Shown here piece after piece: positions 5,410 to 11,509 of a stretch of 14,327 nt of DNA. This stretch comes from Candidatus Aenigmatarchaeota archaeon (GTDB lineage Archaea; Aenigmatarchaeota; Aenigmatarchaeia; QMZP01; JAFGSV01). Below the pieces are notes generated by a model. That model was given only the letters and a program-made list of their open reading frames with translations. It made no database searches and had not been told where the DNA came from. How positions within the stretch are numbered: the first letter of the stretch is position 1; the number at the start of each line of letters is the position of its first letter. Location of the stretch: contig CP070804.1 in NCBI GenBank assembly GCA_020343635.1, positions 283,773-298,099 on the forward strand, read 5' to 3'. The position numbers and the translations under genes were made by a program.

Positions 5410-6165
5410 ATGCTAGATTTAATAGAGAAGGCCTTTGCCAAAGAGCTTCTTTCGGTTTCCCAGAAGGCGGACGAAGTGGTCGAATTCGCCTGGACCATAT
5501 ACAACATAGGCGGGAACATACCCGTAACAGCACTGGGGGGTCAGTTCCAGGACGCTGAGACTACTGTCGCGGATTTGTCAAAGGCAGGCATCCTGAGGTA
5601 TGCCATGGGGGGCTTCATAAACAGGGACCAGAAGAAACTATCGCTTTCTGTTACACTGAGCGAGGATCTCGCGAGACAGTTGCCCCAGCATGCCAGCAGA
5701 AAGGATTTCGAGGGCATACTGTTCAGGGACTACGGTGAGAAGATCATACCGGTGTGCAGGACGAACCTCACAGAGGCGCTTGCCGCCATGCTCACCAGCA
5801 TAATATTCTACGCCACGCCCGAAAGGGCTGCGTTCGCCAATACCATAGTAAGGAGAGCGGCAAATGTTTCCCTTAAGACGCATCTGGACTGCCAGAACAT
5901 CCTGGAGTACTATCTGCACAGGTTCCTGGGGCTCGTGACTTTCGAGACCGGCTCGCTGTTAAACCTGTCTGTAAGGTCCAAGCAGAGGGTCCGGATGTAT
6001 CCCAAGATATGGGATATCTACGTCAGGCCCTTCCAGGAGAAGGAAAGGGAGGAGGAGCCTGTCCCCAGGGTATTCGAACCCCAGGCTGCCAGGCCTGCCC
6101 CAACCGACAAGGAGAGCGAGCAGGAAAAGAAGCTCAGGGGCTACTTCCCCTGGTTAAAGCTCTGA
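5410..6165 (+). CDS. Uncharacterised protein with charged tail and PIP-like C-terminus
   Basis: 251 residues; family not recognised. Residues about 20-95 (EFAWTIYNIGGNIPVTALG, then TTVADLSKAGILRYAMGGF) look like a winged-helix domain: a hydrophobic helix, a 'split by type' helix, and LSKAGIL followed by a beta wing. A mainly helical middle (about 117-185, with LTEALAAMLTSIIFYATPERA) follows. Residues about 208-240 are rich in Glu, Pro and Ala (KEREEEPVPR, AARPAPTDKESEQEK), a likely flexible linker, and the protein ends in KKLRGYFPWLKL. L242, Y245 and F246 have the spacing of a PCNA-interacting peptide, although Glu replaces the first Gln. Codon use matches the core genes, so this is likely a resident gene. 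Its stop TGA directly abuts the stop of malate dehydrogenase on the other strand. A DNA-associated role is inference. Confidence 0.85.
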   Translation: MLDLIEKAFAKELLSVSQKADEVVEFAWTIYNIGGNIPVTALGGQFQDAETTVADLSKAGILRYAMGGFINRDQKKLSLSVTLSEDLARQLPQHASRKDFEGILFRDYGEKIIPVCRTNLTEALAAMLTSIIFYATPERAAFANTIVRRAANVSLKTHLDCQNILEYYLHRFLGLVTFETGSLLNLSVRSKQRVRMYPKIWDIYVRPFQEKEREEEPVPRVFEPQAARPAPTDKESEQEKKLRGYFPWLKL

Positions 6166-7071
6166 TCATAACAGGCCGAGTTCTTTTGCCTTGCCTTTCA
6201 GGACGCTGCACGATTCCCTGAACTTAGACAGCTCGTTATCGTCAAGGTCTAGCTCGACTATCTCTTCAAGTCCGCCTTTGCCAAGCCTTGCGGGAACCCC
6301 CGCATAAACACCAGAGACCCCGTATTCGCCCTGCAGATAGGCTGACGTAGGATGCACGGTCTTCTTGTCCTTGATAATGGCCTCTGTCAGTATCGCTATC
6401 GCCTGTGAAGGGGCGTAGAAGGTGCTTCCCTTCAGCTTTATGACCTCGCCCCCCGCCTGCCCGGTCCTCTCGATTATGCTATCTATCCTCTTCTGATCGA
6501 GGACTTCCTTAATGGGCTTTCCCTCGATCTTTGCCTGTGAAGCCGCAGGAGCCATACTGTCTCCATGCTCTCCTAACACAAGGGATTCCACTTTGGCCGG
6601 CGATACTCCCGCCTCTTTTGCTATGAAGTATGAGAAACGCAGCGTATCCAGCATGTTGCCCATCGCTATAACCCGCTCTGACGGGAAGCCCGTGACCTTC
6701 AGCTGGGCAAGCGCCATGAGGTCGACGGGATTCGCCACCTGCATCAGTACCGTGCCGGCCGCGTATCGCTTTAGCTTCTCTCCTATGGACTTGGTTATCT
6801 CGAAGTTCTTCCTGGTCAAGTCCAGCCTGTTCATTCCCGGCTCCCTCGCCAGGCCTGCCGTGTTTATGACAAGGTCCGAGCCTTTGATATCCTGAAAATT
6901 ATTGCTTCCCCTGAGGTCGACATCGAAGTTGCAGGACTGCCCTATGTCGAGAGCTTCTCCCATGGGAAGGCCTTCAACTATGTCCACGAGCAGCACGTCG
7001 TCTATGTTCAGGTCCGCTATCCTCATGGCCGCGCTTGAACCTACCCTTCCCGCGCCGATTATCGTTATCAT
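6166..7071 (-). CDS. mdh: Malate dehydrogenase (NAD-type, LDH-like family)
   Basis: Interconverts malate and oxaloacetate in the cytoplasm. 301 residues. The Rossmann motif GAGRVG is at 6-11, and Asp30 at the end of the second strand favours NAD over NADP. In the substrate loop AREPGMNR, Arg76 occupies the position that is Gln in lactate dehydrogenases, with Arg82 following, so malate is the expected substrate. Further catalytic residues are Asn114 (VANP), Asp142 and Arg145 (DTLRF), and His169 in GEHGD. Starts at ATG 7071, which overlaps the stop of the upstream phosphatase by four bases (ATGA), so the two are translationally coupled. It ends back-to-back with the 5410 gene without a single intergenic base. 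No other citric-acid-cycle genes are in the window, so the physiological direction is not shown. Confidence 0.96.
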   Translation of the reverse strand: MITIIGAGRVGSSAAMRIADLNIDDVLLVDIVEGLPMGEALDIGQSCNFDVDLRGSNNFQDIKGSDLVINTAGLAREPGMNRLDLTRKNFEITKSIGEKLKRYAAGTVLMQVANPVDLMALAQLKVTGFPSERVIAMGNMLDTLRFSYFIAKEAGVSPAKVESLVLGEHGDSMAPAASQAKIEGKPIKEVLDQKRIDSIIERTGQAGGEVIKLKGSTFYAPSQAIAILTEAIIKDKKTVHPTSAYLQGEYGVSGVYAGVPARLGKGGLEEIVELDLDDNELSKFRESCSVLKGKAKELGLL

Positions 7072-7835
7072 ATGGAATCCTCTATTTTCTTCAGTATTTT
7101 GTCATGGATGTTTTTATTGCTTGCCACTATCTCCTTTGAATCTACGTCGACTTTCCTGCCTTTCGTGTCAGTCACTCTGCCCCCGGCTTCCCTGACTATG
7201 ACGATGCCCGCAGTCACGTCCCAGACATTCAGGCCGAAGCTCATGAAGGATTCTATCCTCCCCGAAGCCACGTACGCCAGCTCAAGGGCGGCAGCGCCAT
7301 ACTGCCTGAAGTGCTCGGTTATGTGCTTGAAGTTGTGGAAGACCTTAGAAATATTCTCGGTGTCCTTCCATTTCCGGCTGTGGCAGAACGTGATGATGGA
7401 AGACTTTATGTCGTCTTTTTCCGATACCCTTATAGGCTTTCCGTTGAGGTGTGCGCCCTCGCCTTTGGCTGCGCTGAAAAGCTCGTTCTGGACGGGCGCG
7501 AAGACTATGCCCAGAACAGCCTCGTTTCCTTTAAGCAATCCTATTGACACGTTGAAGAAGGGGTTCCTGGAGCTGTAGTTGGTAGTCCCGTCAAGCGGGT
7601 CCACAACCCAGGTGAACTCACCCGAACCTGTAACTCCGCTCTCCTCCCCTATGAAAGCGTAATCAGGGAATTCATGCATAAGTATTGACCTTATCTTCTC
7701 TTCCGACTCTGTGTCCGCTTTCGTGACCGGGCTGCCGTCTTTCTTGCTTGAGGTATCGACTCTGCCGTAATACTTCATCAGTATCTTTCCGGCTTCGAGC
7801 GCCGCCCTCTTGGCTACATCCAACTCTCTCTCCAT
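7068..7835 (-). CDS. suhB: Inositol-1-monophosphatase family phosphatase
   Basis: Mg-dependent sugar phosphatase; archaeal members commonly act on both inositol-1-phosphate and fructose-1,6-bisphosphate, so it may serve inositol lipid or solute synthesis, gluconeogenesis, or both. 255 residues. Metal-site motifs are all present: Glu64 in GEESG, Asp79 and Asp82 in WVVDPLDGTTN, and Asp206 in NVWDVTAG. The conserved DGSPVTKAD (33-41) segment precedes them. Start ATG 7835 has GTGAT a few bases upstream as a possible Shine-Dalgarno. Gene order on this strand is ferritin-like protein, 23-bp gap, this gene, then malate dehydrogenase overlapping by four bases. The substrate cannot be settled from sequence; the symbol suhB is by family. 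Confidence 0.93.
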   Translation of the reverse strand: MERELDVAKRAALEAGKILMKYYGRVDTSSKKDGSPVTKADTESEEKIRSILMHEFPDYAFIGEESGVTGSGEFTWVVDPLDGTTNYSSRNPFFNVSIGLLKGNEAVLGIVFAPVQNELFSAAKGEGAHLNGKPIRVSEKDDIKSSIITFCHSRKWKDTENISKVFHNFKHITEHFRQYGAAALELAYVASGRIESFMSFGLNVWDVTAGIVIVREAGGRVTDTKGRKVDVDSKEIVASNKNIHDKILKKIEDSI

Positions 7836-7858
7836 AAAATCACAAGAATAATAGCATT

Positions 7859-8410
7859 TCAGCCTTCGAGAAGCCAGTGCTCTTCACCGGCATACCATGA
7901 TTCGGGATTGTTCATGTATTCGAATGCATTCTGTATGAACATGTAGTGGGACTGCTCCTGCTCCATCAGCCAGGTCAGGAAGGACTTCAGCTTTTCATTC
8001 TTGGTGGCCTTGGCGCCCAGCTTGTAGTACTCGTATCCGTTCTTCTCGAATTCCATGGCCACGTCCCTTGACTCGTTGTCGTCGTCGCTTGCGCTTACCC
8101 TTCCTTCCATTTCCGAAACGAGCTTACCGAATATCTCCCTCGCATGCCTGACAGAATCCTGGGACGTCATGCTCTTCACATTGATCTCACCGAAATCATC
8201 AGAGGCCTGCAGGAACTTCTGTATGTCCTCTATGTGGGTCAGCTCCTCGTTCGCGAGCTGGACGAAGACCCTCCTCGCCATCTCGTTCTTGACCGTATTG
8301 GCGTACTGCGTGTACAACTTCCTTCCCTTCACCTCGTTCTCAAGCGCCGCCTTGAGTACGGCCCTCTCATCGTTGAAATCCACCTCGTTTATGTTGACGA
8401 ATCCCTTCAT
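7859..8410 (-). CDS. Rubrerythrin-type ferritin-like diiron protein
   Basis: Four-helix diiron protein, likely a peroxidase or iron-handling protein that protects an anaerobe from O2 or H2O2. 183 residues from ATG 8410. It carries two E-x6-Y ... E-x2-H units: Glu26-Tyr33 with Glu56-His59, and Glu122-Tyr129 with Glu152-His155, the pattern of rubrerythrin. The C-terminal rubredoxin domain with its CxxC pairs is absent, so it belongs to the shorter ferritin-like branch; its tail ends in WYAGEEHWLLEG. Start choice: GAGGGT precedes ATG 8410 by a normal distance; the frame is open to 8446 but the extra residues (VSACQRAMRVI) look non-coding. Divergent from the ferredoxin gene (146-bp shared control region) and first of a likely operon with the phosphatase and mdh. 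Confidence 0.93.
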   Translation of the reverse strand: MKGFVNINEVDFNDERAVLKAALENEVKGRKLYTQYANTVKNEMARRVFVQLANEELTHIEDIQKFLQASDDFGEINVKSMTSQDSVRHAREIFGKLVSEMEGRVSASDDDNESRDVAMEFEKNGYEYYKLGAKATKNEKLKSFLTWLMEQEQSHYMFIQNAFEYMNNPESWYAGEEHWLLEG

Positions 8411-8477
8411 AATAACCCTCATAGCTCTTTGGCACGCAGACACCATAAGTGCAGTAATACTCTTCTTTTCTGTGCGT

Positions 8478-8487
8478 ATTTAAAAAG
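8478..8487 (-). promoter_or_regulatory. TATA-like box for the ferritin-like protein operon
   Basis: TTTTTAAATA on the minus strand. The expected start near 8456 would give a leader of about 45 bases that contains the GAGGGT ribosome binding site. The site lies in the 146-bp divergent region shared with the ferredoxin gene. Confidence 0.4.
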
Positions 8488-8504
8488 GGCTATGCATCTC
8501 CAAG

Positions 8505-8517
8505 CTTTTAAGTATAT
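8505..8517 (+). promoter_or_regulatory. TATA-like box for ferredoxin-FTR
   Basis: CTTTTAAGTATAT is centred about 46 bp upstream of ATG 8557, giving a leader of roughly 20 bases that includes a strong Shine-Dalgarno GGAGGT at 8545-8550, six bases from the ATG. It is about 25 bp from the minus-strand TATA box, so the two promoters are close enough to compete or be co-regulated. Confidence 0.4.
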
Positions 8518-8556
8518 TCTGCGAAAAATTAATTCAAGATATCCGGAGGTTTTGTT

Positions 8557-8724
8557 ATGGTATCAGTGGATTCAGACAAGTGCATTGGGTGTGGAGCATG
8601 CGCTTCCGTATGCCCGGCGGGATTCGAGATGAAGGATGACGGCAAATCCCACGTAAAGGATCCGAAGGCCCCATGCGTCGGTGAAGCAATTTCCGCGTGC
8701 CCGGTAGGTGCTATAAGCCAGTAA
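8557..8724 (+). CDS. Small single-cluster [4Fe-4S] ferredoxin
   Basis: 55-residue soluble electron carrier. Cys9, Cys12 and Cys15 (DKCIGCGACASVCP) plus Cys48 (ACPVGAI) form a [4Fe-4S] site. The two further cysteines, Cys19 and Cys40, are placed like the disulfide pair of the Pyrococcus furiosus ferredoxin (with the same eight-residue step from Cys40 to Cys48), so only one cluster is expected. The third cluster ligand position is Cys12, not Asp. Between the motifs the loop is shorter than in P. furiosus. ATG 8557 follows GGAGGT (8545-8550). 36 bp before the ferredoxin-thioredoxin reductase gene and about 360 bp before the hydrogenase operon, so it is a natural candidate donor for both. Confidence 0.9.
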   Translation: MVSVDSDKCIGCGACASVCPAGFEMKDDGKSHVKDPKAPCVGEAISACPVGAISQ

Positions 8725-8740
8725 ACCTTTTCTTTATTAT
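8725..8740 (+). terminator. T-rich tract between ferredoxin and FTR
   Basis: AAACCTTTTCTTTATT directly after the ferredoxin stop. Pyrimidine/T-rich runs end archaeal transcripts, so partial termination could raise ferredoxin over FTR mRNA. It could equally be a TATA-like element for the FTR gene. Confidence 0.25.
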
Positions 8741-8760
8741 CAGTCCTGAGGTAGTTTATT

Positions 8761-9033
8761 ATGGGAGAGAAAGAGCAGATAGAGCAAATGAAGGCCGCCT
8801 TCTCGAAGTACGCCGAGAGCCAAGGATTCAGGCTCAATCCAGACAATGCAGAAGTGGAGAGGATATGCAAGAGCCTCCTGGCAAACCAGCGGAAGCACGG
8901 CGCAAGGTACTGCCCGTGCAGGGTGGTCACCGGAAACAAGGACGAGGACAGGAAGAACATCTGCCCCTGCATCTACCACAGGGATGAAGTCAAGAAAAAA
9001 GGCCGCTGCCACTGCAGGCTTTTCGTTAAATAA
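8761..9033 (+). CDS. Ferredoxin-thioredoxin reductase catalytic chain
   Basis: Uses electrons from reduced ferredoxin to reduce the disulfide of thioredoxin through a [4Fe-4S] cluster next to a redox-active disulfide. 90 residues with the three-part signature CPC (51-53), CPC (68-70) and CHC (83-85). Gaps are 14 and 12 residues, whereas the plant/cyanobacterial enzyme has 16 and 8, so the cluster loop is rearranged as compared with the classical protein. The variable alpha chain of the chloroplast enzyme is absent from the window. Start ATG 8761 follows GAGGT at 8747-8751. Downstream of the ferredoxin gene, its likely electron donor. No thioredoxin gene is in the window. Confidence 0.92.
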   Translation: MGEKEQIEQMKAAFSKYAESQGFRLNPDNAEVERICKSLLANQRKHGARYCPCRVVTGNKDEDRKNICPCIYHRDEVKKKGRCHCRLFVK

Positions 9034-9049
9034 ATCATGCCCGTCCTTG

Positions 9050-9061
9050 AAATTATTAATA
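9050..9061 (+). promoter_or_regulatory. TATA box of the mbh operon
   Basis: AATTATTAATAC is centred about 29 bp upstream of ATG 9085, with no Shine-Dalgarno sequence before the ATG, so a leaderless mbhA is likely. All later mbh genes follow without room for another obvious promoter. Confidence 0.45.
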
Positions 9062-9084
9062 CGATATTTGAGCAATAATCTATA

Positions 9085-9597
9085 ATGGTTGTTCCGTTAA
9101 TAGTCTTTGTATTTTCCATGCTGACGTACCTTGCACTGACTGTGGGTTCCGGGCAGATTCTTTTCTGGAGCATCGGGGAAATTATATTCGGGATTGTGTT
9201 CTCGCTTATCACGACCCTGATTGTTGCCAGGTTGCTGGACCTGACAGGATTACGTCCGGGATTTGCATGGCTCAACCCCGTACGCTGGGCGATATTTTTC
9301 GTTTTCGCCGCCGGTCCGTTCCTTTTCAACATGGTGAAGGCGAACCTTGAGGTCGCCTCCATGGTCATCACCAGGAGGATAAGGCCGGGCATAGTGAAGG
9401 TCCATTCAGGCCTCAGGACGGAGTTCGCTACATCCATGCTTGCCAATTCCATAACCCTGACACCCGGTACGCTCTCCGTTGACACCGACAAGGGCGGAAA
9501 CCTCTACGTTCACATGCTGTATGTGGAAAAGAAACAACTGACGGCCGATGACGTCTGTTCGGGGTTCCATAAATGGATAAAGAGGGTTGCCGAATGA
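9085..9597 (+). CDS. mbhA: Membrane-bound hydrogenase subunit A (MnhE/MrpE-like)
   Basis: Small membrane subunit of the Na+/H+ antiporter module of the Mbh hydrogenase. 170 residues with about three hydrophobic segments (about 1-18, 25-48, 66-88) followed by a soluble domain. The family signature is the run from GIVKVHSGLR through FATSMLANSITLTPGTLSVD, seen in MrpE/MnhE proteins. First gene of the operon. The next gene begins inside its stop codon (ATGA). Confidence 0.93.
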   Translation: MVVPLIVFVFSMLTYLALTVGSGQILFWSIGEIIFGIVFSLITTLIVARLLDLTGLRPGFAWLNPVRWAIFFVFAAGPFLFNMVKANLEVASMVITRRIRPGIVKVHSGLRTEFATSMLANSITLTPGTLSVDTDKGGNLYVHMLYVEKKQLTADDVCSGFHKWIKRVAE

Positions 9598-9857
9598 TAA
9601 CGGGTGCTGAACTCCTGGGCGCCGGGGTTTTCATATTCTTCCTTATACTTATCTGCATCCTGCGGGCGTTCCGGGGGCCGACGACGTCTGACAGGATGGT
9701 GGCCCTCGACACCATAAACACGCTTGTGGCTGCCGCCCTTGTAGTGGTGGGAGCGGCATTCGGTGAAGTCATATTCGTGGACGTTGCGATAGTCTATGCG
9801 ATGCTGTCTTTCGTCACCACACTTTACATTTCAAGGCACATGGAGGGCAATGCATGA
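9594..9857 (+). CDS. mbhB: Membrane-bound hydrogenase subunit B (MnhF/MrpF-like)
   Basis: 87-residue antiporter-module subunit with three hydrophobic helices (about 5-24, 36-56, 59-80). The RGPTTSDRMVALDTINT segment (27-43) is the MrpF signature. Start chosen at ATG 9594, which overlaps the mbhA stop as ATGA and has GAGGG nine bases upstream; an in-frame ATG at 9573 would add seven polar residues. Sits in the Mrp-like order E-F-G. Confidence 0.93.
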   Translation: MITGAELLGAGVFIFFLILICILRAFRGPTTSDRMVALDTINTLVAAALVVVGAAFGEVIFVDVAIVYAMLSFVTTLYISRHMEGNA

Positions 9858-10198
9858 TCCCGGTATACATCCTCCTCGGTGCCGGTTTCGTTTTCCACAC
9901 CCTGGGCACCATAGCGCTGCACAGGTTCCCGGATCCTTACACGAGGATGCACGGGGCAACCAAGTGCACGACCCTGGGCTCGATCCTGACCTACCTGGCC
10001 ATCATATATTACGGGGTCGCGCTCTATCTTTCCGGCAATCCTGAATATTCTGCACTGTCCATACACACGGTGTTCGTTATGGTCCTCATAATGATGACCA
10101 ACCCGACTTCCGCCCATGCTATAGCCAGGGCTGCACACAGGAGCGGCCTCAAGCCCGAGGAAGCGGTGGTAGACAAGCTGAAGGAGGGAGGATCATGA
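9854..10198 (+). CDS. mbhC: Membrane-bound hydrogenase subunit C (MnhG/MrpG-like)
   Basis: 114 residues, with three hydrophobic segments (about 2-21, 40-60, 69-84) and the MrpG signature RFPDPYTRMHGATKCTTLGS after the first helix. Needed in Mrp antiporters for ion exchange together with the E and F subunits. ATGA overlap with the gene before and after shows translational coupling. The C-terminal 30 residues are soluble and charged. Confidence 0.94.
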   Translation: MIPVYILLGAGFVFHTLGTIALHRFPDPYTRMHGATKCTTLGSILTYLAIIYYGVALYLSGNPEYSALSIHTVFVMVLIMMTNPTSAHAIARAAHRSGLKPEEAVVDKLKEGGS

Positions 10199-10455
10199 TA
10201 CTAGAAGAGATCGCTCATTCCATGCTGCTTATAGGGATCGTTGCCACCGCAGTGATGGCGCTCAGGTCAAAGGACCTTCTTAACTCCGTAATATTCCTGG
10301 CCATCATGAGCATGCTGCTTTCGGTGGAATTCTTTGCGCTCCAGGCACCTGACGTTGCCATAGCCGAAGCAGCGGTGGGGGCGGGCCTGACGACCGCCAT
10401 ATACATAGTGACAATCAACAGGACAGAGAGGTGGGAAGATGATAAGAAGCGTTAA
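10195..10455 (+). CDS. mbhD: Membrane-bound hydrogenase subunit D (DUF4040, MnhB N-terminal-like)
   Basis: 86 residues with about three hydrophobic helices. LRSKDLLNSVIFLAIMSMLL and QAPDVAIAEAAVGAGLTTAI are the features of the domain found at the end of MrpA in Mrp antiporters and as a separate MbhD in hydrogenases. It begins with an ATGA overlap and its 3' end overlaps mbhE by 17 bp. Confidence 0.92.
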   Translation: MILEEIAHSMLLIGIVATAVMALRSKDLLNSVIFLAIMSMLLSVEFFALQAPDVAIAEAAVGAGLTTAIYIVTINRTERWEDDKKR

Positions 10456-10714
10456 GGCAGCGTCACTGATCATACTGCTGGCATTACTCCTACTGTCCAT
10501 GATGACGATGAGGCCCTTCGGCGTTCCGGCAGACACGTCCATGGACGACTACTTCATCTCGAACAGCCAGCAAGAGATCAGTTCGAACAACGTCGTCACT
10601 GCCGTGCTGTTCGATTACAGGGGGCTGGACACGCTCGGAGAGGCGAGCATACTTTTTGCAGCCGCCACGGGCGTGTTTCTCGTATTCAGGAGGTCATTGA
10701 GTGGAAAAAGATGA
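10439..10714 (+). CDS. mbhE: Membrane-bound hydrogenase subunit E
   Basis: 91 residues: one N-terminal hydrophobic helix, a polar middle (DTSMDDYFISNSQQEISSN) and a C-terminal helix in the motif DYRGLDTLGEASILFAAATG, typical of MbhE and of the end of MrpA. ATG 10439 lies 17 bp inside mbhD, and the stop lies inside mbhF. Separate D and E genes match the Thermococcales Mbh arrangement. Confidence 0.92.
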   Translation: MIRSVKAASLIILLALLLLSMMTMRPFGVPADTSMDDYFISNSQQEISSNNVVTAVLFDYRGLDTLGEASILFAAATGVFLVFRRSLSGKR

Positions 10715-11174
10715 AGGGATGTCCATCATAGTGAAGACCATGGTGTGCCTGATAGCAGTACCTGTAACCGTCTTCGGCCTTTATGTCGTTTCTCACGGCC
10801 ACCTGACACCGGGGGGAGGATTCCCGGGCGGGACCGTCATAGCGACGCTTGTAGCCCTGATGCTGGTGGCGTTCGGAAAGGGGGCGGGGGGCAAGCTGGG
10901 AGGAAGGGGTTTCCTCTCATCCCTTGAAAGCATCGGGCTGTTCCTGTTCGCATTCGTGGCCTTCCTTGGGATGGGCAGCACCTTCTTCGGAAACTTCCTC
11001 GCCAACACCGGGGGGATTTTCGGGGACCCCGTCGCATTCGGCTCCAACCCCGGAAATGTTAACACGGGAGGTGTCATCCCTTTTATGAACCTCGCGGTGG
11101 GCCTTGAGGTCTTCGCCGCGCTTTCGCTGATAATACTGATCATGTTCACCCACTCCAAGGAGGACACCCCATGA
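10701..11174 (+). CDS. mbhF: Membrane-bound hydrogenase subunit F (MnhB/MrpB-like)
   Basis: 157 residues, about four membrane helices, with the MrpB motif GHLTPGGGFPGGTVIA (33-48) and a conserved TGGVIPFMN segment. The start is GTG 10701: AGGAGGTC at 10688-10695 lies five bases before it, which is the strongest ribosome binding site near. The next in-frame ATG (10719) has no such site, and ATG 10711 is out of frame. Overlaps mbhE by 14 bp. A GTG start inside the otherwise ATG-started series is noteworthy. Confidence 0.92.
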   Translation: MEKDEGMSIIVKTMVCLIAVPVTVFGLYVVSHGHLTPGGGFPGGTVIATLVALMLVAFGKGAGGKLGGRGFLSSLESIGLFLFAFVAFLGMGSTFFGNFLANTGGIFGDPVAFGSNPGNVNTGGVIPFMNLAVGLEVFAALSLIILIMFTHSKEDTP

Positions 11175-11509
11175 TAAGCCTGCATTTTCTCTTCGTTATC
11201 GTGCTGGTGGTGCTGGGCCTGTCAGCCGTGGTGTTCAAAAGGAACATGATAAAGATCGTGATGGGACTGAACGTGATAGCGGGCGGGGTTAACCTGTTCC
11301 TCATCAGCATGGGATACAGGCAGGGGGCGGTCGCCCCCATCTTCACCAATGCTCCTGACCTGCTGATGGTACTTCCAACGCCCCAGGCGCTGACCCTGAC
11401 AGCCATAGTAATCAATCTGACGGTCACAGCACTGATGCTCTCCTTCATCATCATGTTGTACAAGCACTACAGGAGTCTCGATTCATTCAAAAGGAGGCTG
11501 CTCGGATGA
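11171..11509 (+). CDS. mbhG: Membrane-bound hydrogenase subunit G (MnhC/NuoK-like)
   Basis: 112 residues, three membrane helices, homologous to MrpC and complex I NuoK. The loop LPTPQALTLTAIVINLTVTA is the family signature. The small-subunit helix with a buried acidic residue of NuoK is not obvious here; MrpC-type proteins also lack it. ATGA overlaps on both sides. Confidence 0.94.
   Translation: MISLHFLFVIVLVVLGLSAVVFKRNMIKIVMGLNVIAGGVNLFLISMGYRQGAVAPIFTNAPDLLMVLPTPQALTLTAIVINLTVTALMLSFIIMLYKHYRSLDSFKRRLLG

Noticed and set aside
8411..8446. Longer N-terminus of the ferritin-like protein
   Set aside because: ATG 8410 has a well-placed GAGGGT, and the extra residues are Cys/Arg-containing without resemblance to the four-helix N-terminus.
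9573..9593. Earlier ATG for mbhB
   Set aside because: It would overlap mbhA by 25 bases and add polar residues; ATG 9594 gives the usual ATGA junction with GAGGG upstream.
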